Positions 29,944-40,359 are shown, counted from the stretch's first letter. The stretch: 64,000 bases of DNA from Stutzerimonas balearica DSM 6083 (GCF_000818015.1 NZ_CP007511.1:1784001-1848000); one strand, 5' to 3'. Numbers and translations are program-made. The notes: generated by a model from the sequence alone, not told the origin.

Positions 29944-29958
29944 GCACGTTTTGTGCCA
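29944..29958 (-). promoter_or_regulatory. Sigma-54 (RpoN)-type promoter of lipA
   Basis: Minus strand, 29958 to 29944: TGGCAC, AAAAC, GTGC. The consensus is TGGCAC-N5-TTGC; the invariant GG and GC dinucleotides are correctly spaced and only one core base differs. It lies about 72-86 bases before the lipA start. Lipase transcription in P. aeruginosa is known to depend on sigma-54. The 279-base gap to greB (29873-30151) holds no gene I can support. Confidence 0.65.
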
Positions 29959-30151
29959 GATTGGCGTTGCGCCCGCAGAGCGCACGGCCCAGAGCGTTGC
30001 GCTCCTGTGATGCTGGCAGTACGCCTTTATTCGATGTGTTCGCGGGCTGTTACCGCTTGCTACGAAGGTGGCTTGTGCAGTGTTCCATCGATACCCATTC
30101 GGCGATGATGGCCGCAAATTGTGACTGTTTGGTCGCAAATTGATGGGCTGG

Positions 30152-30649
30152 TCACGGGTAGTCGATGCTGATGACGTACCAGAGTCTGGGGCCGGTGGGC
30201 GTCTGCACCTGCACCTCGGCATCGAGTGCCTTGCCAACCAATGCTCGCGCGAGCGGCGAATCGATGCTGATCAGCCCTTGCTTCAGGTCGAGCTCATCGG
30301 GGCCGACGATGCGGTAGCGGGCCTGCTGGCCGTCTTCGTCCTCAAGCGTGACCCAGGCACCGAAGTACACCCGGCTCGGATCGCTCGGGCGCTCGCCGAC
30401 CACTTTCAGCTTCTCCAGGCGCTTGGTCAGAAAGCGCACACGGCTGTCGATTTCGCGCAGCATTTTCTTGCCGTAGGTGTACTCGGCGTTTTCGGAGCGA
30501 TCCCCCTGCGCTGCCGCCTCGCTGACCGCCTGGGTGACCTGCGGACGCCGGACATGCCAAAGCTCATGCAGCTCTGCACGCAGGCGTGCCTCGCCTTCGG
30601 GCGTGATCAGGGGAGTGCCGGCGGCACGAGGTGGGCGATAGCGGCTCAT
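30152..30649 (-). CDS. greB: Transcription elongation factor GreB
   Basis: Binds the RNA polymerase secondary channel and stimulates cleavage of backtracked RNA; 165 aa, standard length. The N-terminal coiled coil (about residues 10-80) includes [16 protein letters not shown] and the acidic tip region, followed by the FKBP-like C-terminal domain ([25 protein letters not shown]). It lies upstream of lipA in the same direction, but a separate lipA promoter makes them independent. Confidence 0.93.
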   Translation of the reverse strand: MSRYRPPRAAGTPLITPEGEARLRAELHELWHVRRPQVTQAVSEAAAQGDRSENAEYTYGKKMLREIDSRVRFLTKRLEKLKVVGERPSDPSRVYFGAWVTLEDEDGQQARYRIVGPDELDLKQGLISIDSPLARALVGKALDAEVQVQTPTGPRLWYVISIDYP

Positions 30650-30698
30650 AACATGTTCCTGATAGAGAAGGCGGCCGATTGTAGTGCCGAGCGGCTCG

Positions 30699-33200
30699 TC
30701 AGTTCTCGCGCAATACCCGCAGTGGGCTGACGTTCAGTGCGCGGCGGGTACCGAACAGGCCGGCACCGCCGACCAATAGGGCGCCGATGACGGGCAGCAC
30801 CAGCAGCCAGGGATGCGGTTGCCAGGGGATGTCGAAGGCGAATCGGTAGAGCAGGGCGCTGATCAGCTCGCAGCCGAGCGCCGCGAGCACGCCACTGACC
30901 GCGCCAAGCAGGCCGAACTCCGCGCGGCGCGCCTTGACGAGCACGGCACGCTCGGCGCCCATCGCGCGTAGCAGCGCCCCCTGGCGAACCCGTTCATCGA
31001 GCGTACTCTGCAAGCCCGCGAAGAGTACCGCCAGCCCGGCGGCGAGCACGAAGACGAGCACGTATTCGACCGCCAGGGAGACCTGCGTCAGGATGCTGCG
31101 CAGTTGCGCGAGCAGGGCATCGACCTGCAGCAGCGTGATGGAGGGGAAGTCCCGCGCCAGCTCTACCAGATCACGGTCGTGGCCGCCCGGCAGGTAGAAG
31201 CTCGTCATGTAGGTGGTCGGCAGGTCCTTCAGGGTGCCGGGCGCGAAGATCATGTAGAAGTTCGGCTGGAAACTGTCCCAGTTGACTTCGCGCAGGCTGG
31301 TCACCTCGGCGTCACGACTGATGCCGCCGACGGTGAAGCTGAGGCGGTCGCCGATCGTCAGCCCGAGGCTTTCCGCCAGCTCGGCTTCGACCGATACGCC
31401 TGGCAGCGAGCTTGCATCCGGCTGCCACCAGTGGCCGGCAACCAGCCGATTGTCGTTCGGCAGATCGGCCGACCAGGTCAGGCTGAGGTCGCGGCGTACC
31501 GCACGCTCACCCTGCGAATCCTTGCTGACCAGTTCACGCACCGGTTCGCCGTTGATCGCGACCAACCGGCCCGGGACGACGGGGTAGAGCGGAGCGGCAT
31601 GTTCCGCGAGAGCATCGATCCGGGTGGCGAACGCGTCCTTGTCAGCAGGCAATACGTTGAGCACGAAGTGGTTGGGGGCATCCGCAGGTAGCTGCTGTTG
31701 CCAGGCGTCGAGCAGCTCGCCGCGCAACAGGGCGATCAGCGCCATCGCCAGCAGAATCAGGCCGAAGGCCAGCGCCTGGCCCGCTGCCGCCAGCGGATTG
31801 CGCATCAGCTGGCCTAGGCCGAGGCGCCAGACCAGAGAGCTGTTGGCGAGCAGGCGACGCAGCCCGTGCAGCGCGAGGAGCAGCAGCCCGCCGAGAATGG
31901 CCGTGGCGAGCAGCCCGCCGCCAAGCAGGGACAGCGTGAGGCGAAGATCCAGGCTGAGCCGCCACATGATCAGCCCCAGAGCGGCTACCGCAGTGCAGTA
32001 GACCAGCCAAGTGCTGGGCGGTATTGGCAGTATGTCGCGGCGTAGGACGCGCAGCGGCGGCACACGCCCGAGCGAAGCCAGCGGCGGCAGTGCGAAACCT
32101 GCCAGCGCGACCAGCCCGGTAGCGACGCCGGCGAGCGCCGGCCAGGGCGTCGCGGCGGGGATTTCCTGAGCCAGCAGGTCACGCAGCAGATAGAACAGGC
32201 CGGCCTGTGCGATGACACCCAGCAGTGCGCCAGCTGCGCTGGCGAGCAGGCCGAGCATGCCGAGCTGGGCGCCATAGAGCGCCAAAGCTTCGCGTCGGCT
32301 GAGGCCCAGGCAACGGAGCAGGGCACTGGCGTCGTAACGCCGGCTGGCAAAGCGCGCCGCTGACAGCGCCACTGCCACGCCGGCGAGCACGATGGCGGCG
32401 AGGCTGGCAAGGTTCAGGTAGCGCTCGGCCCGACCCAGCGCGCCGCCAATCTGGCGATTGCTGTCGTCGGCGGTCTCGATTCGCTGATTCGGCTGCAGAC
32501 CCGGCTTGATGGCGTCCTGGTAGCGCTGCAGGGCGGCGGCGTCGCCGCGCCAGAGGTCGCGGTAGCTGACCCGGCTGCCGGGCTGCACCACGCCCGTGGC
32601 CGCCAGGTCGTCGAGGTGCATCAGTACGCGCGGGGTAAGGCTGTAGAAGTCTCCGACCCGATCGGGCTCGTAGGTCAGGACACGGGCAAGTCGCAAGGAC
32701 CGATCGCCGACTTCGATGTGGTCGCCGATTTGCAGGCCGAGCGCAGTAAGCAGGCGTGCCTCGGCCCAGGCTTCACCCGGCCGCGGCCCGCCGCCGACCT
32801 GCTCTGGCTGGAACGGTGCGGCTGCGCTGCGTAACTCGCCGCGCAGGGGATAAGCGTCGTCGGCGGCCTTGATACTGGCCAGCTGAATCTGCTCATCGGT
32901 GGCGATGACGCTGGCAAACTCCACCGTGCGGGCATGCGCGAGGCCAAGCGCAAGGCCGCTTTCGACCTGCTGCGGCTGGGCCGGCGCACTGCCGCGCAAC
33001 ACCAGATCGGCGCCGAGAAATTCGCTGGCGCGAAGTAGCATGGCGTCGTTCAGGCGGGCACTGAAGTAGCCGATCGCGGTGCTGGCGGCGACGGCGATGA
33101 GCAATGCGAAGAACAGTACCCGCAGTTCGCCGGCCCGCGCGTCGCGCAGCAGCTGTCGCCACGCCAGCTGCAGGATGCGCCGGCCCGGAACCGCGTTCAT
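30699..33200 (-). CDS. ABC transporter permease, FtsX family (YbbP-like)
   Basis: Inner-membrane permease of 833 aa with two FtsX-type modules: TM1 near residues 27-45, a large periplasmic domain, three helices around 260-370, then a second set including helices near 395-500, another periplasmic domain and three C-terminal helices (about 710-825). This duplicated layout is that of E. coli YbbP. It overlaps the ATPase gene by 4 bases (ATGA) and follows it in one operon, divergent from tesA exactly as in E. coli. The substrate is unknown; lipid or lipoprotein-related export is often proposed. Confidence 0.88.
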   Translation of the reverse strand: MNAVPGRRILQLAWRQLLRDARAGELRVLFFALLIAVAASTAIGYFSARLNDAMLLRASEFLGADLVLRGSAPAQPQQVESGLALGLAHARTVEFASVIATDEQIQLASIKAADDAYPLRGELRSAAAPFQPEQVGGGPRPGEAWAEARLLTALGLQIGDHIEVGDRSLRLARVLTYEPDRVGDFYSLTPRVLMHLDDLAATGVVQPGSRVSYRDLWRGDAAALQRYQDAIKPGLQPNQRIETADDSNRQIGGALGRAERYLNLASLAAIVLAGVAVALSAARFASRRYDASALLRCLGLSRREALALYGAQLGMLGLLASAAGALLGVIAQAGLFYLLRDLLAQEIPAATPWPALAGVATGLVALAGFALPPLASLGRVPPLRVLRRDILPIPPSTWLVYCTAVAALGLIMWRLSLDLRLTLSLLGGGLLATAILGGLLLLALHGLRRLLANSSLVWRLGLGQLMRNPLAAAGQALAFGLILLAMALIALLRGELLDAWQQQLPADAPNHFVLNVLPADKDAFATRIDALAEHAAPLYPVVPGRLVAINGEPVRELVSKDSQGERAVRRDLSLTWSADLPNDNRLVAGHWWQPDASSLPGVSVEAELAESLGLTIGDRLSFTVGGISRDAEVTSLREVNWDSFQPNFYMIFAPGTLKDLPTTYMTSFYLPGGHDRDLVELARDFPSITLLQVDALLAQLRSILTQVSLAVEYVLVFVLAAGLAVLFAGLQSTLDERVRQGALLRAMGAERAVLVKARRAEFGLLGAVSGVLAALGCELISALLYRFAFDIPWQPHPWLLVLPVIGALLVGGAGLFGTRRALNVSPLRVLREN

Positions 33201-33883
33201 TGCGTCACCTCGTCGCGAACCTCGCGACCACCCTCCAGGCGCAAGACTCGTCGGCACCGGCGTGCCAAACGCTCTTCGTGCGTAACCAGGACCAGGGTAG
33301 TGCCGCGCTCGCGGTTGAGCTCGAACATCAGTTCGATGATGTGCGCGCCGGTCTGGCTGTCGAGATTGCCGGTCGGCTCGTCTGCGAACAGCAGCTCAGG
33401 TTGCGCGGCGAAGGCGCGCGCGAGCGCGACGCGCTGCTGTTCGCCGCCCGACAGCTGACGCGGATAGTGGTGCAGACGCAGGCCGAGGCCGACCCGCTCG
33501 AGCAGTTCGACCGCCTGCCTGCGCGCATGCTGTGCCCCTTTGAGCTCCAGGGCGAGCATGACGTTTTCTTCGGCGGTCAGGCTCTCGAGCAACTGGAACG
33601 ACTGAAAGACGAAGCCGACATGGGCGCCGCGCACGCGGGCGCGCTCATCTTCGTCGAGGCGTTCGAGCGCGTGGCCGGCCAGCAGCACTTCGCCGGCACT
33701 GGGCAAATCCAGGCCAGCCAGCAGACCGAGCAGTGTCGACTTGCCCGAGCCGGACGCGCCGACGATGGCCAGGCTGTCGCCGCTTGCCAGCTCCAGCGAC
33801 AGGTCGTCAAGGATCCGCAGCTCGCCTTCCGCGCTGGAGACCACTTTGCTAAGGTGCCGGGCGATGAGAATGCTGCCGCTCAT
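33197..33883 (-). CDS. ABC transporter ATP-binding protein (YbbA-like)
   Basis: Cytosolic ATPase for the FtsX-type permease encoded next, 228 aa. Walker A is VGASGSGKST, the signature LSGGEQQRVALARA, Walker B LLFADEPTGNLD, and the H-loop VTHEERLARR. It belongs to the LolD/MacB/YbbA branch, mechanotransmission-type transporters rather than classical importers. It starts 11 bases from the divergent tesA ATG, so both promoters must overlap the neighbouring coding ends. Confidence 0.93.
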   Translation of the reverse strand: MSGSILIARHLSKVVSSAEGELRILDDLSLELASGDSLAIVGASGSGKSTLLGLLAGLDLPSAGEVLLAGHALERLDEDERARVRGAHVGFVFQSFQLLESLTAEENVMLALELKGAQHARRQAVELLERVGLGLRLHHYPRQLSGGEQQRVALARAFAAQPELLFADEPTGNLDSQTGAHIIELMFELNRERGTTLVLVTHEERLARRCRRVLRLEGGREVRDEVTQ

Positions 33884-33894
33884 GGGGAGATCCG

Positions 33895-34500
33895 ATGCGA
33901 ATGTGGCTCAAGGGTGGCGTGCTGGCGCTGGTGCTGTGGGCTCAGAATGCCCTGGCCGGCACGGTACTGGTGGTGGGCGATAGTATCAGCGCCGCTTTTG
34001 GCCTGGAAACCGAGCAAGGCTGGGTGCAGCTGCTGCGCGAGCGCCTCGCCGAAACCGGCAAGGAGCACGCGGTGGTCAATGCCTCGGTCAGCGGCGACAC
34101 CAGCGCTGGCGGGCTTTCCAGGCTCGATTCGCTGCTCGCCGAGCACCGTCCGCAGGTGGTGATCATTGAGCTCGGCGGCAACGATGGGTTGCGTGGACAG
34201 GCCCCGGCGCAATTGCAACAGAATCTTGCCCGCATGGTCGACAAATCCCGCCAGGCCGGCGCCGAAGTACTGCTGCTCGGCATGCAATTGCCGCCCAACT
34301 ATGGCCGTCGATATACCGAAGCGTTCGCCGAAGTGTTTTCGCAGGTGGCGCAGGACAAGCAGGTCGCACTTGTGCCGTTCTTTCTCGAGGGCGTCGGCGG
34401 CGTCGCTTCGATGATGCAACCCGATGGCATTCACCCGGCCGCACGGGCACAGGCCCGGCTGCTGCAAAATGTCTGGCCGGCGCTCGAACCGCTGCTATAG
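33895..34500 (+). CDS. tesA: Arylesterase / acyl-CoA thioesterase I TesA
   Basis: Periplasmic SGNH/GDSL hydrolase with thioesterase, arylesterase and lysophospholipase activity in characterised homologues; 201 aa with a signal peptide ending at about residue 21. Block I VVGDSISAAFG carries the nucleophilic Ser, block III is IIELGGNDGLRG, and block V, GIHPAARAQ, gives the catalytic Asp/His region. It is divergent from the ABC exporter pair; the same tesA/ybbA-ybbP neighbourhood in E. coli supports orthology. Confidence 0.93.
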   Translation: MRMWLKGGVLALVLWAQNALAGTVLVVGDSISAAFGLETEQGWVQLLRERLAETGKEHAVVNASVSGDTSAGGLSRLDSLLAEHRPQVVIIELGGNDGLRGQAPAQLQQNLARMVDKSRQAGAEVLLLGMQLPPNYGRRYTEAFAEVFSQVAQDKQVALVPFFLEGVGGVASMMQPDGIHPAARAQARLLQNVWPALEPLL

Positions 34501-34580
34501 CGGGTATCGCTACAGACCGCGCTAGCGCTTGCTTTGCGGCCTCCGCACGGCTACTGTCGCGCCCTCGATTGGAGCCTTCG

Positions 34581-34862
34581 ATGTCGCGCTCAGCCAGGAC
34601 CCTCTACGCCTACCGACTCATCGTGCCGGACGAGCAGTTCGACCTGTTCGCCTGCCGCGAGAATCGCCTGCATCTGGCCCTGCGGCAGCTCGAACTCGAT
34701 GGCCATGCCGACCGAACGCTCTGTGGCGGTCTTTTGCCGGCCCAGCCACGCTGGCAGGACCTGCAGCGCGAGGTGCTGAAGGATCGCCGGCTCTGTGCGT
34801 CCTGCCGCGCATTGCTCGAGGCACGGCGCAAAGGCCTTCCGTCTGCAGGGCATGCGTGGTAG
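34581..34862 (+). CDS. Conserved-looking small hypothetical protein
   Basis: A 93-residue soluble protein that I do not recognise. It is rich in Arg, Leu and Cys, with an LCGGLL segment mid-protein and CASC near the C-terminus (LCASCRALLEARRKG). The three or four Cys could bind a metal or pair. A ribosome binding site, GGAG, lies at 34571-34574. It sits between tesA and the L,D-transpeptidase gene, a slot also held by a small hypothetical in P. aeruginosa as I remember it. No signal or membrane segment, so probably cytosolic. Confidence 0.55.
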   Translation: MSRSARTLYAYRLIVPDEQFDLFACRENRLHLALRQLELDGHADRTLCGGLLPAQPRWQDLQREVLKDRRLCASCRALLEARRKGLPSAGHAW

Positions 34863-34926
34863 CTCATACGGGCGGCCGTTCAAGTACAATCCAACCATTT
34901 CGTCGTTCATGCCAAGGGTCTTCTGA

Positions 34927-35892
34927 ATGTTCTCGCGCGCGTCCCGGGTCGCCTCCTGTCTGTCACTTGCTACGTTGCTGCTGGCCGGCCACAGCGCTGC
35001 GCTGGAATTGCCGCTGCCACCGGAAGGTGAGGATGTCGTCGGCGAGATCCAGGTGATCAAGGCCAAGTACGAAGACACCTTTGCGGCGCTGGGCGAGACC
35101 TATGACCTCGGTTATTCGGAGCTGGTCGCGGCGAACCCGGGGGTCGACCCCTGGCTGCCAGGCGAGGGCACCGATGTGATCCTGCCGACCCGCTTCATTC
35201 TGCCGCCCGGCCCGCGCGAGGGCGTGGTCATCAACCTCGCCGAGTTCCGGCTGTATTACTACCCGCCGGGCAAGTCGGTGGTGCATACCTATCCGCTGGG
35301 CATCGGTCGTGAAGGCTGGGGTTCGCCGGTGGGCAGCACGCGGATTACCGCCATGACGCCGAACCCGGCGTGGTATCCGCCCAAGTCGATTCGTGAGGAA
35401 CATGCAGCCGAGGGTGACCCGCTGCCGACCGTCGTGCCGCCTGGCCCGAACAATCCGCTGGGGCCGTTCAAGATGAACCTGGCCATGTCCGGCTATCTCA
35501 TTCACGGATCGAACAAGAAATTCGGTATCGGCATGCGCGTGAGCCACGGCTGCTTCCGCATGCTGAACCATAACGTGCTGGAGCTTTCGCGGATGGTCGG
35601 CGTCGGCACGCCGGTGCGGATCATCGATGAGCCGTACAAGTTCGGCGTCAGCGACGGCAAGGTCTACCTCGAGGCGCACGCCCCGCTGGAAAGCGAAGAG
35701 AAGGGCATGACGGTGATGGACAAGCACGCGATCGTCATCAATACCCTGCTCAAGCGTGACGAAACGGCTGGCAAGCTCAATCTGGACTGGGAAGTGGTGC
35801 GCGATGTGGTCGCCGGTGAGGACGGCTTGCCGATCCAGATCGCCGAGCAACACACCACCGTGGCGAGTTCCGAAGAAGCCCCGGTGTTCTAA
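34927..35892 (+). CDS. L,D-transpeptidase (YkuD family)
   Basis: Periplasmic peptidoglycan cross-linking or lipoprotein-anchoring enzyme, 321 aa. A signal peptide (about 1-25, ending HSAA) is followed by a LysM-like segment (about 45-95) and the YkuD catalytic domain with the motifs LIHGSNKKFGIG and SHGCFRM (nucleophilic Cys). An acidic C-terminal extension follows. The next gene is oprI, the Lpp-type lipoprotein; an Lpp-linking role is attractive by position and by analogy with ErfK/YbiS-type enzymes, but is inference. A G-rich hexanucleotide repeat begins 7 bases after the stop. Confidence 0.92.
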   Translation: MFSRASRVASCLSLATLLLAGHSAALELPLPPEGEDVVGEIQVIKAKYEDTFAALGETYDLGYSELVAANPGVDPWLPGEGTDVILPTRFILPPGPREGVVINLAEFRLYYYPPGKSVVHTYPLGIGREGWGSPVGSTRITAMTPNPAWYPPKSIREEHAAEGDPLPTVVPPGPNNPLGPFKMNLAMSGYLIHGSNKKFGIGMRVSHGCFRMLNHNVLELSRMVGVGTPVRIIDEPYKFGVSDGKVYLEAHAPLESEEKGMTVMDKHAIVINTLLKRDETAGKLNLDWEVVRDVVAGEDGLPIQIAEQHTTVASSEEAPVF

Positions 35893-35898
35893 ATGGAA

Positions 35899-35928
35899 GG
35901 GCTGGGGCTGGGGCTGGGGCTGGGGCTG
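35899..35928. repeat. (GGGGCT)n tandem repeat, G-quadruplex prone
   Basis: Five G-runs (GGG at 35899-35901, then GGGG at 35904, 35910, 35916 and 35922), each separated by CT, forming a hexanucleotide tandem repeat 7 bases after the L,D-transpeptidase stop. Four GGGG runs with 2-base loops meet the usual definition of a G-quadruplex-forming sequence, on the strand that is also the mRNA. Confidence 0.9.
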
Positions 35929-35958
35929 TGACGGACATGGCCCCCGAAATTCAGGCAT

Positions 35959-35988
35959 AAAAAAGCCGACCCTGGGGTCGGCTTTTTT
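35959..35988. terminator. Bidirectional terminator between L,D-transpeptidase and oprI
   Basis: GCCGACCC (35965-35972) / GGGTCGGC (35975-35982) flanked by six A residues on the left and six T on the right, so it works for both convergent genes. The A-T pairs could extend the stem to 14 bp over a 2-base loop. Confidence 0.9.
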
Positions 35989-36001
35989 GCTTCAGCTGCA
36001 A

Positions 36002-36256
36002 TTACTTGCGGCTGGCGCGTTCCAGCATGCGCAGAGCGCGCTCGTTGGCTTCGTCAGCGGTCTGCTGAGCCTTCTGAGCAGCGGCCAGGGCTTCGTCAGC
36101 CTTGCTGTACGCTTCGTCAGCGCGAGCCTGGGCGCGAGCGGCAGCGTCTTCGGTCGCGGTCAGGCGAGCTTCGCTTTCTTTGGTCATGCTGTTGCTGCAA
36201 CCGGTAGCCAGAACTGCGGCCAGAGCCAGAGCAGAGAATTTCAGAACGTTGTTCAT
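36002..36256 (-). CDS. oprI: Major outer-membrane lipoprotein OprI
   Basis: Lpp-type murein lipoprotein, 84 aa. Signal peptide with lipobox ATGCS (Cys at about residue 20), then an alanine-rich heptad-repeat coiled coil ([18 protein letters not shown] and similar) that should trimerise, ending in the C-terminal Lys (ASRK) that can be linked to peptidoglycan. A ribosome binding site, AAGGGGAA, sits before the ATG at 36256. It is expected to be one of the most abundant proteins of the cell. Confidence 0.96.
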   Translation of the reverse strand: MNNVLKFSALALAAVLATGCSNSMTKESEARLTATEDAAARAQARADEAYSKADEALAAAQKAQQTADEANERALRMLERASRK

Positions 36257-36628
36257 CGTGTTCCCCTTAAATATGGAATCCATAAGCAACTTCCGTTATG
36301 GAAAGTTTGCGTGCACATACTACCTATAACTTTGGTTAAGTAAACGGAGCGGACCGTTCCGGCAGCAAAAATTTTGCTGACGAACGGTCATCCATTGCTT
36401 CGACCATCGTCAGGATAAAAAGTAGCCACTTTGCGGTCTGCAACAACATCGTCTTTTGTACGATGCGAGGCATTCGACGCCGCGAGCAGGCGGTTCGGGG
36501 TGGCCGCGAACGTTCGAACCGGGTAGAAAGAAAGGCTCACCGTTTCAACAGGCCGCCCATATCAAGGTTGGCCCTGAACCGGCATGCAACAATAAGAAAA
36601 ATCAGGCTGATCCTGCCTAGGAGTTCAG
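36257..36628. other. Intergenic region upstream of oprI and the GNAT gene
   Basis: A 372-base region without a supportable gene. The part nearest oprI (about 36257-36345) is strikingly AT-rich for this genome, consistent with a very strong promoter and a long oprI leader; I cannot pick single -35/-10 boxes with confidence. The remainder to 36628 shows no clear motif apart from an AGGAG ribosome binding site for the next gene. Confidence 0.5.
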
Positions 36629-36919
36629 ATGACCGATGCATTAACCATTCGCCACGACCGCGACGGACATCGCTTCGAGACGGTGATCGACGGGCACATG
36701 GCTTATCTCGCCTACGTCGATCTCGGCAAACAGACGCTGGATATCTATCGGACTTTCGTGCCGGACGCGCTACGCGGAAGGGGGATTGCCGCTGCCTTGG
36801 CGCAACGGGCGCTCGATTTTGCCGAGGAGGAAGGCTACAGCGTTATCCCGTCCTGCTCGTACGTGGAGTGGTACATGGAGCGTCAGGGGCTGAGCAGCGC
36901 AGGCGAGGGCGCAGAATGA
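36629..36919 (+). CDS. Small GNAT-type N-acetyltransferase
   Basis: A 96-residue protein of the YjdJ/Gtn10-like single-domain GNAT group. The acetyl-CoA loop is seen in PDALRGRGIAAALAQRALDFA, preceded by the strand pair MAYLAYVDLGKQTLDIYRTFV; the C-terminal SCSYVEWYMER is typical of the group. AGGAG lies 8 bases before the ATG. Its substrate is unknown. It is convergent with the DAHP synthase gene. Confidence 0.85.
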   Translation: MTDALTIRHDRDGHRFETVIDGHMAYLAYVDLGKQTLDIYRTFVPDALRGRGIAAALAQRALDFAEEEGYSVIPSCSYVEWYMERQGLSSAGEGAE

Positions 36920-36952
36920 AGAACGCCGGGCTAGCCCGGCGTTCTGGTCGTA

Positions 36953-38035
36953 TCAGGTGCGATTGCGTTGCCGCTGCGGCAGCACCGACTTCAACTTGCC
37001 GTGCATCGAGCGTACAGCCTTCTCGGTAGTATCCCAGTCGATGCAGGCGTCGGTGACCGAGACGCCGTACTTCAGTTGCGACAGATCCTTGGGGATCGGC
37101 TGGTTGCCCCAGCCCAGATGGCTTTCGACCATCAGGCCGACGATCGACTGGTTGCCCTCGAGGATCTGGTTGGCGACGTTGTCCATCACCAGCGGCTGCA
37201 GTGCCGGATCCTTGTTGGAGTTGGCGTGGCTGCAGTCGATCATCACGTTCAGCGGGATCCCCGCCTTCTTCAGTTCCTGCTCGCAAAGCGCGACGCTGAC
37301 CGAGTCGTAATTGGGCTTGCCGTTGCCGCCGCGCAGCACCACGTGACCGTAGCTGTTGCCCTTGGTGGTGACGATGGAGACGCCGCCAGATTGGTTGATG
37401 CCCAGGAAACGATGTGGGCTGGAGACCGACTGCAGGGCATTGATGGCTACCGTGAGGCTGCCATCGGTCCCGTTCTTGAAACCGACTGCCGAGGACAGGC
37501 CGGAGGCCATCTCCCGATGCGTCTGGGATTCGGTGGTGCGTGCGCCGATGGCCGACCAGCTGATGAGGTCCTGCAGATACTGCGGGGAGATCGGGTCCAG
37601 CGCTTCGGTCGCGGTGGGCAAGCCCATCTCGGCGAGATCCAGCAGCAGCTTGCGGCCGATGTGCAGGCCATCCTGAATCTTGAAGGAGTCATCCATGTAG
37701 GGGTCGTTGATCAGCCCCTTCCAGCCGACCGTCGTCCGCGGTTTTTCGAAGTAGACACGCATGACCAGGAACAGGCTGTCGGAAACCTGCTCGGCGAGCG
37801 CTTTCAGACGTTCAGCGTATTCGTGTGCAGCTTTCAGGTCGTGGATGGAGCACGGACCCACGACGAGGAACAGGCGGTGGTCCTTGCCATCGAGGATGTC
37901 ACGCACCACCTGGCGCCCGTGTGCCACGGTCTTGGCAGCTGCGTCGGTCAGCGGCAGCTCGCGCTTCAGCTGTTCAGGGGTGATCAGGGTTTCGTTGGAG
38001 GAAACGTTGAGATCGTCGATTGGTAGCTCAGCCAT
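36953..38035 (-). CDS. 3-deoxy-7-phosphoheptulonate synthase (DAHP synthase, class I)
   Basis: Condenses phosphoenolpyruvate with erythrose 4-phosphate, the first step of the shikimate pathway; cytosolic, 360 aa, the class I AroF/AroG/AroH size. Signatures include VVGPCSIHD, MRVYFEKPRTTVGWKGLINDP, GARTTESQTHREMASGLS (split here for length), FKNGTDG and MIDCSHANSNKDP. Which aromatic amino acid feeds back on it cannot be told from residues I can assign. It is transcribed alone; 251 bases with no gene separate it from the divergent reductase. Confidence 0.93.
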   Translation of the reverse strand: MAELPIDDLNVSSNETLITPEQLKRELPLTDAAAKTVAHGRQVVRDILDGKDHRLFLVVGPCSIHDLKAAHEYAERLKALAEQVSDSLFLVMRVYFEKPRTTVGWKGLINDPYMDDSFKIQDGLHIGRKLLLDLAEMGLPTATEALDPISPQYLQDLISWSAIGARTTESQTHREMASGLSSAVGFKNGTDGSLTVAINALQSVSSPHRFLGINQSGGVSIVTTKGNSYGHVVLRGGNGKPNYDSVSVALCEQELKKAGIPLNVMIDCSHANSNKDPALQPLVMDNVANQILEGNQSIVGLMVESHLGWGNQPIPKDLSQLKYGVSVTDACIDWDTTEKAVRSMHGKLKSVLPQRQRNRT

Positions 38036-38286
38036 GTATTACTCGTCCGGGTCACAGGTGCTCTGCGCTGGCAATCCCGGTGCAGCAATGCAGAGCGATG
38101 GAGCGCAGCGGGACACGCACCTTAGCGCTATTGGGCGGCATCGACAACGAGATTGATGGCCGGTTTCGCTGCGTTCCTACCAAGGTATCGGGTGGGCGAT
38201 CCGGTGCGATTGTGCGTCCTGCCGATCGCGCTGTTATCGTGTCGTGACCTCGGCGGGACGGATCACGACAACAGGAGCGGCAAAGC

Positions 38287-39243
38287 ATGGCATCAGGGCA
38301 TTCGCGCATTGGAATCATCGGCACCGGCGCCATCGGCGGGTTCTACGGGCTGATGTTGGCAAGGGCCGGGCAGGACGTGCATTTCCTGCTGCGCAGCGAG
38401 TATGCGGCGGTCACCGCCCGGGGGCTGCGGGTCGAGAGCCAGGTTCATGGAGCGCTACAGCTGGATTCGGTACAGGCCTACCGCCAGGCTGCGGACATGC
38501 CGCCGTGCGATTGGTTGTTCGTAGCCGCCAAGACGACCTCTAATGCCGCTCTGGCGCCGGCAATCGTGCAGGCAGCGGCGCCGGGGGCCAAGGTGGTCTT
38601 GCTGCAAAACGGGCTTGGTGTCGAAGACGCCCTGCGCCCCCTGTTGCGTGACGACATGCACCTGCTCGGTGGGCTCTGCGCGATCTGCGCCCACCGCGCC
38701 GAGCCCGGCGTCGTCGTGCATCAGGCCCTGGGCGCGGTCAATCTCGGCTATCACACCGGGCCAGCGGACGCCGAACAACGCCAGCGGATCGTCGACGAAG
38801 GTGTTGCGTTGTTCAGGGCGGCTGGAATCGACTCGACAGGCATGCCGAGCCTGGCGCAGGCACGCTGGATGAAGCTGATCTGGAACGCAGCCTTCAATGG
38901 CCTGTCGGTCTTGCTCGATGCCGACACGCGTACCCTGCTGCGCAACGACGACAGCCGTGAACTCGTCCGGCTGGTCATGCAGGAGGTCGAGGGAGCTGCA
39001 CAGGCGTGCGGCTACACATTGCCGCCGGCAATCACGGAAAAGATGCTGCAAGGGACCGCTGCGATGCCTGACTACCTGCCGAGCATGTATCACGATCGTC
39101 GGGCGCATCGGCCGATGGAGCTCGAGGCCATTTATGCCGTGCCGTTGGCGCAGGCTGCGCAGGCCGGTTATGCGATGCCGCGAACCGAAGTGCTTTACCG
39201 GGCCCTGTGTTTCCTGGATGCAGCCGCCCAGCCGCCGGGCTGA
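38287..39243 (+). CDS. 2-dehydropantoate 2-reductase family protein
   Basis: NAD(P)H-dependent ketopantoate reductase-like enzyme, 318 aa. The Rossmann loop is IGTGAIGGFYG at about residues 12-22, the catalytic-lysine helix WMKLIWNAAFNGLSVL, and the C-terminal ELEAIYAVPL segment follows. All PanE core features are present, but pseudomonads usually carry more than one PanE-like gene, so panE itself is not claimed. The ATG follows AGGAG at 38272-38276. Confidence 0.85.
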   Translation: MASGHSRIGIIGTGAIGGFYGLMLARAGQDVHFLLRSEYAAVTARGLRVESQVHGALQLDSVQAYRQAADMPPCDWLFVAAKTTSNAALAPAIVQAAAPGAKVVLLQNGLGVEDALRPLLRDDMHLLGGLCAICAHRAEPGVVVHQALGAVNLGYHTGPADAEQRQRIVDEGVALFRAAGIDSTGMPSLAQARWMKLIWNAAFNGLSVLLDADTRTLLRNDDSRELVRLVMQEVEGAAQACGYTLPPAITEKMLQGTAAMPDYLPSMYHDRRAHRPMELEAIYAVPLAQAAQAGYAMPRTEVLYRALCFLDAAAQPPG

Positions 39244-39371
39244 CTGCAGCGGCGCTACCCTACGAGCGACCGCCGGGGCCGGGAAAAACCCAGAGGACGG
39301 TCTATGCTCTCGCTTGTATCATTCCTCTGGTTATAAGCATGGCCGCTAGGTAGCGGTGCCTTTGCCTCTGA

Positions 39372-40355
<984 letters not shown>

Positions 40356-40359
40356 TCGC

